NCBI GenBank assembly: GCA_026706845.1
Contig: JAPOXY010000171.1
Coordinates: forward strand, 1 to 39,294
DNA from: Gemmatimonadota bacterium
GTDB lineage: Bacteria; Latescibacterota; UBA2968
Direction: 5' to 3'
DNA: 39,294 bases
Position numbers and translations under genes: made by a program. The stretch's first letter is position 1. Every line of letters begins with the position of its first letter. The notes beneath the pieces are model-generated. The model saw only the letters and a list, made by a program, of their open reading frames with translations, did not search any database and was not told where the DNA came from. Positions 25,573 through 34,636 of the stretch are shown here, piece after piece.

Positions 25573-26409
25573 ATGGCTTATCGCACATTGGAAGATTTTT
25601 TTGGTGATATTGTGGGAAAAGCGCGTCGAGGACAGGGGATTTCGGAATCGGAACTGGCGCAACAGGTGGGGCTTAGTGTTCGACAAATTGAACAAATAGA
25701 ATCGTACGATCTGACGCCCGATGATCAGGCCATTTGCCGACTTGCAGATGCACTTCATCTCGGTGGCGAAAAATTGGTGGAGGTGGCGCGTGGATGGGTG
25801 CCAACAAAGGGCAATGCGGCGTTTGAAGACGAGAATATGCGGGTTGACCGGTTGATTCTCGATGCGGGTATGACGGTGAATTGTTATGTACTAACGTGTA
25901 AGGCGTCGGGCAAAGGAGCTGTGATTGATCCCGGTGGGCAGGCGCAGTTGATTTTGGATGCGATTGCCGATATACAGGTGACGCACATTTTGCTCACGCA
26001 CGGGCACGGCGATCACGTCGGGGCACTCGAAGCAGTTGCCGATGCGACACAGGCGCAGGTATGTGGTTGTGAGCGCGATTTTGCATTGATGGGCGGGCGC
26101 AGTCGGCGGGTGACTGAACGCGTGGATGAAGGGTGGCAAACAGCGATTGGCGAACTCGGTATTGATACGGTGAGTTTGCCCGGGCACACGGGCGGTGGTA
26201 TTGGGTATTATACCGCACCTGTGTTTTTTTCGGGCGATGCGCTATTTGCCGGTTCTCTGGGAGGGGCGAGGGGAGACGCCTACCGAGGGCAAATTCAGGC
26301 CGTGCGTGCGAAGGTGCTCTCTCTACCGGGGGAAACGACCATTTTTCCCGGTCATGGTCCGATTACGTCTGTAGCGCAAGAGCTGGCGCACAATCCCTAT
26401 TTTGTTTGA
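25573..26409 (+). CDS. Xre-type HTH fused to a metallo-beta-lactamase-fold hydrolase
   Basis: A 278-residue two-part protein. Residues about 10-72 form an Xre/Cro-like helix-turn-helix (ISESELAQQVGLSVRQIEQI, then RLADALHL). From about 88 it is a metallo-beta-lactamase-fold hydrolase of the glyoxalase II type: H143-x-H145-x-D147-H148, H205 (PGHT), D222 (FSGDALF) and H261 (PGHG), a full two-metal site. GGAGAAAA precedes the ATG. Both domains look complete, so this is a real fusion, perhaps a regulator with a hydrolase sensor or an enzyme with a protein-binding HTH. Its substrate is unknown. Confidence 0.88.
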   Translation: MAYRTLEDFFGDIVGKARRGQGISESELAQQVGLSVRQIEQIESYDLTPDDQAICRLADALHLGGEKLVEVARGWVPTKGNAAFEDENMRVDRLILDAGMTVNCYVLTCKASGKGAVIDPGGQAQLILDAIADIQVTHILLTHGHGDHVGALEAVADATQAQVCGCERDFALMGGRSRRVTERVDEGWQTAIGELGIDTVSLPGHTGGGIGYYTAPVFFSGDALFAGSLGGARGDAYRGQIQAVRAKVLSLPGETTIFPGHGPITSVAQELAHNPYFV

Positions 26410-26427
26410 GATGGATCCGGGGATTTT

Positions 26428-26625
26428 TTATTCTTTTTCGGATGCCTGGGTTTCAACCCATTGTCCGATGGCCTGGCGAATGGATTCGACTGCGGCCTTT
26501 TTGCGCTCAAGACGGTCAATATGCGCGCGTAGCTGATCGATTTGTGCGTCGAGTTCTTGAAGTTCACCATTTGCTGCTTCAAGTGCTTGTTGATACAGGG
26601 GTTCGCTATGGGTCGGTTCTGCCAT
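26428..26625 (-). CDS. small coiled-coil protein
   Basis: A 65-residue soluble protein. After a short N-terminus, residues about 12-50 form a strongly predicted coiled coil (LQELDAQIDQLRAHIDRLER) rich in Glu, Gln and Arg. AAGGAG lies eight bases before the ATG, which argues that it is real. It converges on the HTH-hydrolase gene with an 18-base gap. No known family is recognised. Confidence 0.7.
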   Translation of the reverse strand: MAEPTHSEPLYQQALEAANGELQELDAQIDQLRAHIDRLERKKAAVESIRQAIGQWVETQASEKE

Positions 26626-26979
26626 GAATTAAGCTCCTTGTAGTATGAGAAATGAAGTACGCGATCCAGCTAAACATAACCTGTGTGGCCTTGTGTCGTC
26701 AAGCGCGAAAAAGTCCGCCCGCTGTTGTTTTGAGAAAGCGGTGTATTTTTTTATCTTTACAACCCGTTACAATTTATTACAATTTTCATGGGAACGAAGT
26801 AGCTCTGCCAGTTGTTTAATGCCGTAAATATTGATTCTTAAAAGACATGCAACTTTCTTTGTATTTATGCATTTAAAAAGAAAGTAGTAAATTCCAATAT
26901 ATAGTGAGCTTTGAGAATATGTCAATTTTGTCTCACAAGGATATTTCTCATTGTTGATTTCGTTGCAAAGGAGCTAAAC
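26626..26979. other. divergent intergenic region, about 350 bases
   Basis: AT-rich and without a convincing open frame. It separates the small coiled-coil gene (-) from the large peptidase gene (+), so it should hold promoters for both, but no good TTGACA/TATAAT pair was found. The notable structure is the phased TTACAA repeat at 26757-26782. Near 26850-26890 a short inverted repeat (ACTTTCTT with AAGAAAGT) is also present. Confidence 0.5.
26757..26782. promoter_or_regulatory. three TTACAA direct repeats at exact 10-base spacing
   Basis: TTACAA begins at 26757, 26767 and 26777, i.e. one per helical turn on the same face. This is the pattern of a multi-subunit operator or a curved-DNA element. 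No regulator is identified. Confidence 0.45.
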
Positions 26980-29900
26980 ATGGCTCGGTGGTGTCTTTCC
27001 GTACGAAGCGCAATATTCGTCCTCATTTTGGGTGTTTCAAGCTCTGCTTTTGGGCAGGAATATTTTGGCAAAAACAAGGTCAATTACAGCCAGTATGTAT
27101 GGCATTATATCGACAGTGAACACTTCACGGTTTATTTTGACAAGGGTTCACTGGGGCTGGCCGAGTTTGTTGCCAAAGAAGCCGAAAGATCTCTGGTACA
27201 CATTGAGAAAACGCTGAAATATACGATGAAGGATCGCTATCCCATTGTTATTTACAATTCTCACAATGGATTTTCAGTGTCGAATATTATCAGCGGGGAA
27301 CAGTCTGAGTTTACGGGCGGATATACCGAGTTTGCACAGGGGCGCGTGGTGATTCCCTTTACGGGGTCTTATGGGGATTTGCAACATGTCATTCATCACG
27401 AGTTGGTTCACGCGGTTACGATTGAGTTGTGGACAGGTGGTGGCTGGTTGGGGTCTCTGGTTTCGCAGACATCGACTTTACCTCCGCTTTGGATTGCCGA
27501 GGGCATTGCCGAGTATGTGTCCCGATATGGATGGCACAAAGAGCACGACAATTTTATGCGCGATGCAACCATTACCGGATATGTTCCGACTATCGAAATG
27601 ATGTCCTTGAGCTATTTTGCCTATCCCGGTGGCAATTCAGTTTTTTACATGATAGAACAGGAATACGGCAAGGACAAAGTGGCATCCTTTATTTCTTCTT
27701 TCCGCACGGCCAAAAGTCCCGATAAAGCACTCAAAGCATCTCTGGGATTTGGGATGAAAGAATTGGAAGAAAAATATCAGTTGTGGCTCAAGCGGCAATA
27801 CTGGAATGAGATCAATTTGCGCCATACGCCCAAAGAGATGGCAACAAATTTGACAGAGCACGAAGATAGGCGTTCGGCGTATAATTTAGCTGCTGCGTTA
27901 TCTCCACAAGGCGACAAGGTCGCGTATTTGACTGACCGGAATGGCACGTTTGATATTTATTTGATGTCGGCGATTGACGGCAAAGACCTGGGGCGTTTGG
28001 TCGAGGGACAAAAGTCGTCTGCTTTTGAGTCGATGTTTGTTTTGCGGCCTGGATTTACCTGGTCTCCAGATGGCCGGCATATTGCATTCGCCGCTAAATC
28101 GAATAATAAAAATACCCTGTATATCCTCGAAGTGAAAAATAAACAGATTCGCAAGCGATTTAAGTTTGATCTCGATGGCTTGTTTGAGCCCACCTGGTCG
28201 CCCGATGGAGAAAAAATTGCTGTCGCGGGTATTAAAGATGGCTGGTCCGATGTCTATGTGGTCGATTTGAACGACGAGTCGCTTACGCGGCTTACCAATG
28301 ATCCCTATGACGAACGACATCTGGATTGGTCGCCCGACGGCACCTGGCTCGCCATGAGTTCTGATCGTCCCGATACCCATTTGGAGTTCAGCGGGGGGAA
28401 GGATTTTGCTTTTGGTCAGTACGATATTTTCTTACTGCGTACAGATGGCTCCGAGATGCGCCGCATTGTCGCGTCTGAAGATGCCGAAGATTCGCATCCC
28501 GTATGGGGCGCCGATAGCAAACACGTCGCCTTTGTTTCTGACCGCACGGGTGTGGGCAATATCTATATTGCAAATGTTGACAGTGCGCAGGAGATATATC
28601 CCATTACCAATTTGCTGTCAGGGGCGCAGTATCTCGATTGGTCAGCCGATGGCAAAAAGATCGTGTTCAATGCATTTCACAAGGGTGCCCTGGATATATT
28701 TGTGATGCGCGACCCACTCGCGCAGCGAAAAGAAATGGCGGATTTGCCGCGCACCCGGTTTGTCAAGCGCCTTGCCGGCGAAGATGAAAAGATGTTTGTC
28801 GAGTTGCAAAAGGAAAAATATGCGAGCCGCAAGATTGACAAAGTAGAAGCCGACATCACTGCGATCGATTCGACAGCAGAAAAAACGGACAAGAAGGTGG
28901 CGCAGTGGATTTCCGATCAAGAAGCCCTTGCAGCGGCAGAGAGTGCTCCTGCCGATAGCACGACTGAGATTGATACCACACATCCAGTCGCAGGCAGTCC
29001 AGAAATGGCCGATACCGGCAAACAAGGGGTAAAAAACTGGGGTGAAAAGGAATTTCTGGTTAAAAAGTACAAGCTGAAATTCAAGCCCGAACTGTTTGGT
29101 GCTCAGGCGGGATTTGATACGTTCTACGGTGTGAGTAGCTCTATTGTATTGTCGATGAGTGATGTGATGGGCGATCACCGCGCCACGTTGGTGACGAGTC
29201 TGAATTTTTCGCTCAAAGACAGCGATTTTCTGCTCGCGTATGCCTATTTGAAGAATCGCACAAATTACGGTGCGCAACTTTTTCACACGCGGTTCTTTTT
29301 CTTTGATAGTACAGGGCGCCTGACTGCGGATCGATATTACGGGCTTGCGGGGATGCTTGAGCGACCATTTAACCGGTTCGCCCGTCTGGAACTCAGTACG
29401 CGTTTTGTATCTATTGATCGCGAGGAAGTATTTACCGATGCCAACAATCCAGGCAATTATTTGTACCAGCCGGGCTTTCGCGGCGTTGGGCGGTTTACGA
29501 GTCAATTGATCAGCCGTCGTCGGGCGGCTATCGGCGAGGTGGCTCTGGTGGGCGATAGCGCGCTGTACAGTTTATTTGGAGCGGTAGATGGGCATCGCTA
29601 TCGGTTGAATTTTGAGGGTTCTGGCGTGGGCATGAAATTTGCCACATTTACGCTGGATTATCGCAAATATATGCGTTTGTTAAACGAATATACCTTTGCC
29701 ATCCGAATGTCGGGCGGGACGAGTTATGGTCCCAACAGCACCGTGTTTTTCCTGGGTGGTGTGAACAATCCGGTCAATCCGACATTTTCAACCATTGCCA
29801 GCGTTGATCAGAGTCGCGTATTTTTCTCTTCTTACGTCTGGCCCCTGCGAGGCGCGAGATTGCTCGAAATGGCGGGTGATTCTTATGTGCTGGCCAATGT

Positions 29901-30252
29901 CGCATTTCGGTTCCCGCTCATCCGGCAATTGGCCATGGGCTGGCCCCTGCCGTTTTTCTTCCAGAATGTACAGGGCGAATTGTTCTTCGACATTGGAGGT
30001 GCTTTTGACCGCGCCAATTGGAGAGATGGGTGGGTCGCCCGAGATGGGGGATTTGAGCTCAATACGCCGCAAAACTTTCGTACGCCGGAAATCCTGAAAA
30101 CAAAACCGCAGATAGCCGCCGGGTATGGATTTGGGGTACGGGTAAATTTGGGCTATTTCCTGTTCCGCTACGATCTGGCATGGCCTACGGATCTCGCAGA
30201 AACATATCATCCACACCAGTATTTCTCAATTGATTTCACGGGCTTGTTCTAA
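26980..30252 (+). CDS. secreted/outer-membrane metallopeptidase fused to TolB-like propeller and beta-barrel
   Basis: A 1090-residue exported protein. The signal peptide (1-25, AFG/QE) is followed by a gluzincin-type domain of the peptidase MA family: H140-E141-L142-V143-H144, with E174 (WIAEGIAEY) as the third zinc ligand. From about 320 to 640 there are repeated TolB/WD40-like blades (SPDG, SPQGDKVAYLTDR, WSADGKKIVF). A charged, Ala-rich linker follows to about 690, then a region of alternating strands to the last residue, ending FSIDFTGLF, as an outer-membrane barrel would. ATG 26980 has AAGGAG six bases upstream; an earlier ATG at 26911 is rejected. The plan suggests surface or periplasmic peptide handling at the outer membrane; function is inferred. 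Confidence 0.88.
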   Translation: MARWCLSVRSAIFVLILGVSSSAFGQEYFGKNKVNYSQYVWHYIDSEHFTVYFDKGSLGLAEFVAKEAERSLVHIEKTLKYTMKDRYPIVIYNSHNGFSVSNIISGEQSEFTGGYTEFAQGRVVIPFTGSYGDLQHVIHHELVHAVTIELWTGGGWLGSLVSQTSTLPPLWIAEGIAEYVSRYGWHKEHDNFMRDATITGYVPTIEMMSLSYFAYPGGNSVFYMIEQEYGKDKVASFISSFRTAKSPDKALKASLGFGMKELEEKYQLWLKRQYWNEINLRHTPKEMATNLTEHEDRRSAYNLAAALSPQGDKVAYLTDRNGTFDIYLMSAIDGKDLGRLVEGQKSSAFESMFVLRPGFTWSPDGRHIAFAAKSNNKNTLYILEVKNKQIRKRFKFDLDGLFEPTWSPDGEKIAVAGIKDGWSDVYVVDLNDESLTRLTNDPYDERHLDWSPDGTWLAMSSDRPDTHLEFSGGKDFAFGQYDIFLLRTDGSEMRRIVASEDAEDSHPVWGADSKHVAFVSDRTGVGNIYIANVDSAQEIYPITNLLSGAQYLDWSADGKKIVFNAFHKGALDIFVMRDPLAQRKEMADLPRTRFVKRLAGEDEKMFVELQKEKYASRKIDKVEADITAIDSTAEKTDKKVAQWISDQEALAAAESAPADSTTEIDTTHPVAGSPEMADTGKQGVKNWGEKEFLVKKYKLKFKPELFGAQAGFDTFYGVSSSIVLSMSDVMGDHRATLVTSLNFSLKDSDFLLAYAYLKNRTNYGAQLFHTRFFFFDSTGRLTADRYYGLAGMLERPFNRFARLELSTRFVSIDREEVFTDANNPGNYLYQPGFRGVGRFTSQLISRRRAAIGEVALVGDSALYSLFGAVDGHRYRLNFEGSGVGMKFATFTLDYRKYMRLLNEYTFAIRMSGGTSYGPNSTVFFLGGVNNPVNPTFSTIASVDQSRVFFSSYVWPLRGARLLEMAGDSYVLANVAFRFPLIRQLAMGWPLPFFFQNVQGELFFDIGGAFDRANWRDGWVARDGGFELNTPQNFRTPEILKTKPQIAAGYGFGVRVNLGYFLFRYDLAWPTDLAETYHPHQYFSIDFTGLF

Positions 30253-30276
30253 TCCGCAAAAGCAACTGTTTATTTT

Positions 30277-30310
30277 AAGGAGAGGCGTGTTATACGGCTC
30301 TCCTTTTTTT
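30277..30310 (+). terminator. terminator of the peptidase-propeller-barrel gene
   Basis: Arms AAGGAGAG (30277-30284) and CTCTCCTT (30298-30305), extended by CGT/ACG across one G-G mismatch, are followed by a T run to 30310. Confidence 0.75.
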
Positions 30311-30390
30311 GTCGGGTTGATGGATGGTGATTTTTTTTGTATTATTTGAAGTGGTCAAAGTGAGAAAGATTTTTTTGAGAGGGATTTGTT

Positions 30391-30705
30391 ATGGCAGCCA
30401 AAGAGTATTACATGGCGGGGTTGGGTAAGTTGGGGGCTGGGGATTTGGAAGGCGCAATTGTCGAATTTGAGAAGGCTGTATCTGACGATGCCTCGTTTTA
30501 CATGGCGCATTTGGGATGGGCACAGGCATTAGATCGGCAGGGGAAGGTTGACGAGGCGATTGAACAGGTCAACAGCGCTTTGCAAATTGTTCCCGATGAG
30601 GCGCTCGCACATACGAGCCTATCGCGATTATATCAGCAGAAAGGGATGATTGAAGAGGCTGAAAAGGAAATGGCTATTTCTCACCAACTTTCTCAAAATA
30701 TGTAA
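30391..30705 (+). CDS. small TPR protein
   Basis: A 104-residue protein made of about three tetratricopeptide repeats (A-G-D-L-E-G-A-I-V-E-F-E-K-A-V, then a second and third helix pair with the usual Gly/Ala/Pro spacing). No signal peptide is visible, so it is probably cytoplasmic. AGAGGGA precedes the ATG. It is three bases from the GWxTD lipoprotein gene, so they form one transcript; TPRs are protein-binding scaffolds. Confidence 0.85.
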   Translation: MAAKEYYMAGLGKLGAGDLEGAIVEFEKAVSDDASFYMAHLGWAQALDRQGKVDEAIEQVNSALQIVPDEALAHTSLSRLYQQKGMIEEAEKEMAISHQLSQNM

Positions 30706-30708
30706 AAA

Positions 30709-32733
30709 ATGACGCGTGTACTGAAAATAAGGACGTCCTGTTTGGGCGTCCTTTCTGTTTTTGTGTTGATGGCTTGCGTGCCAGCAAATGCAAATTCGGT
30801 TGATTCGCTGCTGGCACGCGCGCAACGCGATACGTTGAAATCGCTTGACTACCGCATTGGTTTGCTCAGAAAAGCACTCCGTGTGGATGGCGATCGCGCA
30901 GATGTCTGCGCGGCATTGGGCGCGTTGTTTATGCAAAAAAACACGCCTGCGAGCAGGTTGCGTGCCGATCGCTATATTTATCGCGCGATTGTATTGGATC
31001 CCGAGAATATAGAGTATCATTTATCTTACGCGACCCTGCAGCGCAAGAAGGGCTTTCGTTACAATGCCAGGCGATATTTTGAAAAGGTGCTCAGCATGGA
31101 TTCAACGCAGGTTGATGCAGCCTGTGAAGTGGGTGATTATTATTTGCAGGATATGTTGAAATACGTAGATGCGCGACGTTTTGACGGGGGTGGGAGTATG
31201 CGGTCTTTTGCAATGGAGAGTGTGCAAACGTCCGCGAATTATTACCACTACGCACTTGCACATGATCCCTATTGCAGGCGCGCGTATTACGGGCTGGGGA
31301 TGCTGAGTATAGAGGGTGGATATAAAGAGGATTTGATTGTTATTGCGCAGGCACTTTTAGACCGATGGCCACAGGATCGAGATGGACTTTTGTTTTTGGG
31401 ATTGGGGTATTATGCGGCCGAAAAGTTTGAAGCGGCGGGCAAAGCATTTGATCGCGCGTACGCACAGATGGATTCGGTTGGTCAGGCTGCGATGACTTCA
31501 ATAGAATTGTTGGGTGGTGGGGATGAGGCACCTGCGCTTTTTTGGCAAATGCGCGATCCTTTGTTTCTCTCGCCTGTGAACGAGAGAAAGCTGGCACATC
31601 GCGGGCGGGTTGCTTATGCAAATTTGCGATTTGGCCTACCCGATGAGGGGATTGCGGGTTGGGAAACGGATATGGGCAAGGTCTGGATTCGCTATGGTCG
31701 CTATGTCAATCGCGTGAGAACGCTTATTCCACATCGAGAGATCTGGACATACGAAGATTTTTCAATGGACTTTTTTTCCTATGATTCTGTGCATTGGAAA
31801 TTGGAATTGATGAAGGATGAGCGATGGGCACTCGTGCCGGGCGGATGGGGCAGGAGTCAGATTCTATCGCCCAATTTTTATTTGCCCGAGCGCTATGTCG
31901 ATCCATATCGAGATCAGAAATACGGATTGCCCGTGCAGGTGGGATTTTTTAAGGCTGAAGAAGGACAGGTCAAAGTGGCTCTTTCATGGGGCATCCCCAA
32001 GCGGCAGTTGCAGTATCTCAAGCTCTATGAGACCTATCAGGTCGATTTAGATGCCGGTATTTTTGTCCACGGAAGCAATGGAGAAGAGGTAACGAGTATC
32101 AGGTGGCAGCCAGAGGTATTTCGAGATGTTTGGGCCGATTCGTTAAAGGTGCGGTATTTGTTGGGGCAACGCGACCTGATTTTGGCACCAGATCAACAAG
32201 ATGCCGATTCACTCGTGCTGTCTTTAGAGATTAAAGATTCGGGAAAGAAAACAGTGGGCGTGTTCCGCGATACCGTTTTTGTACAGGCATTTCCCGATGA
32301 TGTGATTTCTATGAGTTCTGTGTTGTTGGCTTCGCATGCGGGGGATGGCAAAGAGGGGATAGAGGTCATACCCAATCCGTTGAGAACTTTTGACGCGGAC
32401 GAGTTGTTGTATATCTATTTTGAGATCTACAATCTGATACGCGATGAGTTTGGGCAGACCGATTTTTCTGTGACGTACAGAGTCGGACCACCAGATTTGC
32501 GGCGTTTTTCCGATAAGCGAGATCGAAAGGCGATTGCGCAATTGGGCATAGGTGATGACAGGTGGCGTATTTCCGTCAGTACAGATTATCGAGGTGGGGA
32601 TATGCAAGAGCCGATTTATTTATCCATTGATTTAAGTGAACTGGGGCCTGGTGTGCATCTGCTATCTATAGTGGTCACTGACCGTCAGACGGGTTTACAG
32701 GCCTGGCGAGAAACCCTGTTTCGCATTTTGTGA
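30709..32733 (+). CDS. GWxTD-domain lipoprotein with TPR region
   Basis: A 674-residue exported lipoprotein. The lipobox is VLMA-C23 after a basic N-terminus and hydrophobic stretch. Residues about 45-260 contain TPR-like helix pairs. The GWxTD domain follows: FWQMRDP (278-284) and G317-W-E-T-D321 then VWIRYG (325-330), a domain found mainly in Bacteroidetes-related, Acidobacterial and similar diderm bacteria. The C-terminal half is beta-rich with no other known motif. It has no SD; the ATG lies three bases after the TPR gene stop, suggesting re-initiation. Function is unknown; it is probably anchored in the outer membrane or periplasm. Confidence 0.9.
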   Translation: MTRVLKIRTSCLGVLSVFVLMACVPANANSVDSLLARAQRDTLKSLDYRIGLLRKALRVDGDRADVCAALGALFMQKNTPASRLRADRYIYRAIVLDPENIEYHLSYATLQRKKGFRYNARRYFEKVLSMDSTQVDAACEVGDYYLQDMLKYVDARRFDGGGSMRSFAMESVQTSANYYHYALAHDPYCRRAYYGLGMLSIEGGYKEDLIVIAQALLDRWPQDRDGLLFLGLGYYAAEKFEAAGKAFDRAYAQMDSVGQAAMTSIELLGGGDEAPALFWQMRDPLFLSPVNERKLAHRGRVAYANLRFGLPDEGIAGWETDMGKVWIRYGRYVNRVRTLIPHREIWTYEDFSMDFFSYDSVHWKLELMKDERWALVPGGWGRSQILSPNFYLPERYVDPYRDQKYGLPVQVGFFKAEEGQVKVALSWGIPKRQLQYLKLYETYQVDLDAGIFVHGSNGEEVTSIRWQPEVFRDVWADSLKVRYLLGQRDLILAPDQQDADSLVLSLEIKDSGKKTVGVFRDTVFVQAFPDDVISMSSVLLASHAGDGKEGIEVIPNPLRTFDADELLYIYFEIYNLIRDEFGQTDFSVTYRVGPPDLRRFSDKRDRKAIAQLGIGDDRWRISVSTDYRGGDMQEPIYLSIDLSELGPGVHLLSIVVTDRQTGLQAWRETLFRIL

Positions 32734-32743
32734 TGTCAGGGAC

Positions 32744-33742
32744 CTATTTTTTTGCTTTTTTGTGCCAGAGGAGGTTAATCAGTGGGGGGCCACCAAATAA
32801 AAGAAAGCCGAGGATCGCGACTGCGTGTACCGATGTGGCAAATGCCAATGCGATTTCTATTGGCACATGGTAGAAGTGGTGGAGGGTTTGGGCGCAAAAG
32901 AAATGGTAAGAGCCTATACCGCCCGGTGCGGGAAGGACAAATCCAATCGTGGCGATGGTCATCACTACCATAGCTTCAAACAAGCCGAGGTTGTACTTAT
33001 GTGATAGGTCAAAACTGTAGAAGGGCAAGTACATGGCGAACAAATAAAGGCTATTGAGAATCAGGGTTGACACCAATATCCCCGCATAGCCTTCTACAGT
33101 GTGAATGGCTCTCATGCCCTGTAAAAAAGAACGCAAAATATGGGTTGCACCATCGGCCAGCCTGGGAGAGAGGCGCGCCAGCAGGCGGTGAAAAATGGAC
33201 AGGCCGCGTTCTCCACGGGCGGAGAGCAGTCCCAAAAATACGAAAGCAAACAGGATGATGGGCAATGTCAGCAAGGCAACTTGTTCAAGTTTAAATTTGG
33301 GAAATGCCGCGCCGATCTGCTCTCTGGCAAAAAATAAAACCACGCCAAAGATGATCAAGAGGGTGAGTATATCGAGCAAGCGTTCTACAATCACTGTCGC
33401 CAGGATTGCACTGATACCAGTGGGGTGATCTCTCTCGAGGGCGAGGGCACGAGCAACTTCGCCAGCGCGTGGGAATACGACATTGCCCGCATAGGCGACC
33501 ATGACAGCCCAAAATGCCGAGCGAATGGAAATATTTGAGGCAACGGGCAATAGCAAAATGCGCCAGCGCCAAGCTCGGGGCAAGCCCGAAGCGATGATGA
33601 TGATGGCCGATAAGAGCAACCACAAAGGATTGGCTGTTTGCAGGGCCTCCAGGAGGAGTGTTCCATTGACATCTCTAAACGCTGCCCAGAGAAAGCCCCC
33701 CATTAACACGAGACTTGCTGCGAGTTTGAGAATGTTTTTCAT
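32744..33742 (-). CDS. lysylphosphatidylglycerol synthase TM-region / AglD-like integral membrane protein
   Basis: A 332-residue polytopic protein (about 8 TMs) of the LPG_synthase_TM/UPF0104 family. The family hallmark NVVFPRAGEVARALALER (about 87-104) and the VIVERLLDI block are present. It has no C-terminal aminoacyltransferase domain, so it is not an MprF-type synthase; members are thought to be flippases or scaffolds. Its ATG overlaps the era stop as ATGA. It converges with the GWxTD gene with a 10-base gap and no clear terminator. Confidence 0.88.
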   Translation of the reverse strand: MKNILKLAASLVLMGGFLWAAFRDVNGTLLLEALQTANPLWLLLSAIIIIASGLPRAWRWRILLLPVASNISIRSAFWAVMVAYAGNVVFPRAGEVARALALERDHPTGISAILATVIVERLLDILTLLIIFGVVLFFAREQIGAAFPKFKLEQVALLTLPIILFAFVFLGLLSARGERGLSIFHRLLARLSPRLADGATHILRSFLQGMRAIHTVEGYAGILVSTLILNSLYLFAMYLPFYSFDLSHKYNLGLFEAMVVMTIATIGFVLPAPGGIGSYHFFCAQTLHHFYHVPIEIALAFATSVHAVAILGFLLFGGPPLINLLWHKKAKK

Positions 33743-34626
33743 GATAGACCATATCCCAGGCTGCGAAGGGCGGTGTCTTTTTTGCGCCAGTTTTCATAGA
33801 CTTTGACGTGCAGGTCGAGATAAATTGGGTGTTCCAAAAATGCCTCGATTTTTTTTCGTGCCTGATGTCCAATGGTTTTAAGGGTTTTTCCCCCTCGTCC
33901 TATGACAATGCCTTTTTGTGAATTGCGTTCGACAATGATATTGGCTTGAATATAGACTTTGGGGCGGTTTTCTTCAAAAGCCTCAATGTCGATTGCCGTT
34001 GCATAAGGCAATTCCTGACGGAGATGGTGGAATACTTCCTCTCGAATGAGTTCCGCAACAAAAAATCTTTCGGGCTGTTCGGTGAGCGTATCTTCCGGAT
34101 AGTATTGTGGGCCTTCTGGCAGTGCTTGGCGCAGGGCTGTGTGAAGCTCTTGCAGGCCATGTCCAGTGATGGCCGACACAGATAAGACGCCCTGCGTAGC
34201 AAGTGAGGCGCGAATCTGTTGCTCGCAGCGTTGGATTTGCGCGCGCGAGATGAGGTCGGTCTTGTTTACGGCGATGATTTTTGGAATATCCCATTGTCCA
34301 AAGATTTGTCGTACTTCGGCGTCGTAGGAGGTGTCAAATTTTGAACCATCGACAATGCCCAAAAGCACATCGGCACTTTGATATGCACGTCCGATTTGCC
34401 GGTTCATAAATTCGTGAAGGCGATAGCGCGCAGACAAGATACCGGGGGTATCGAGAAATATCATTTGAGCCTGTTTATCTGTCACAATTCCCAGGATATT
34501 ATTACGGGTAGTTTGGGGTTTGGGTGAAATAATGGATAGACGCTCCCCCACGAGTGCATTAAAAAGTGTGGATTTGCCGACATTGGTTCGTCCCGCGATT
34601 ATGACATATCCAGATTTGAAAGCCAT
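33739..34626 (-). CDS. era: GTPase Era
   Basis: Era is an essential GTPase that binds 16S rRNA and helps 30S subunit maturation. The G1 loop is GRTNVGKST (usual P replaced by T), the switch region TTRNN, G3 DTPG, G4 NKTD, then SAITG. The C-terminal KH RNA-binding domain has IVIGRGGKTLKTIGHQARKKIE. ATG 34626 gives 295 residues; an in-frame GTG one codon upstream is the alternative, and the SD is weak. It overlaps the flippase-like gene and follows the PorV-like gene closely. Confidence 0.95.
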   Translation of the reverse strand: MAFKSGYVIIAGRTNVGKSTLFNALVGERLSIISPKPQTTRNNILGIVTDKQAQMIFLDTPGILSARYRLHEFMNRQIGRAYQSADVLLGIVDGSKFDTSYDAEVRQIFGQWDIPKIIAVNKTDLISRAQIQRCEQQIRASLATQGVLSVSAITGHGLQELHTALRQALPEGPQYYPEDTLTEQPERFFVAELIREEVFHHLRQELPYATAIDIEAFEENRPKVYIQANIIVERNSQKGIVIGRGGKTLKTIGHQARKKIEAFLEHPIYLDLHVKVYENWRKKDTALRSLGYGLS

Positions 34627-34636
34627 CACTGTCCAA

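Noticed and set aside
26911-26979. N-terminal extension of the large peptidase from ATG 26911
   Set aside because: It lacks an SD and would put 23 residues before a standard signal peptide; ATG 26980 has AAGGAG at good spacing.
32744-33742. MprF-type lysyl-phosphatidylglycerol synthase
   Set aside because: The soluble aminoacyltransferase domain is missing; only the membrane region is present.
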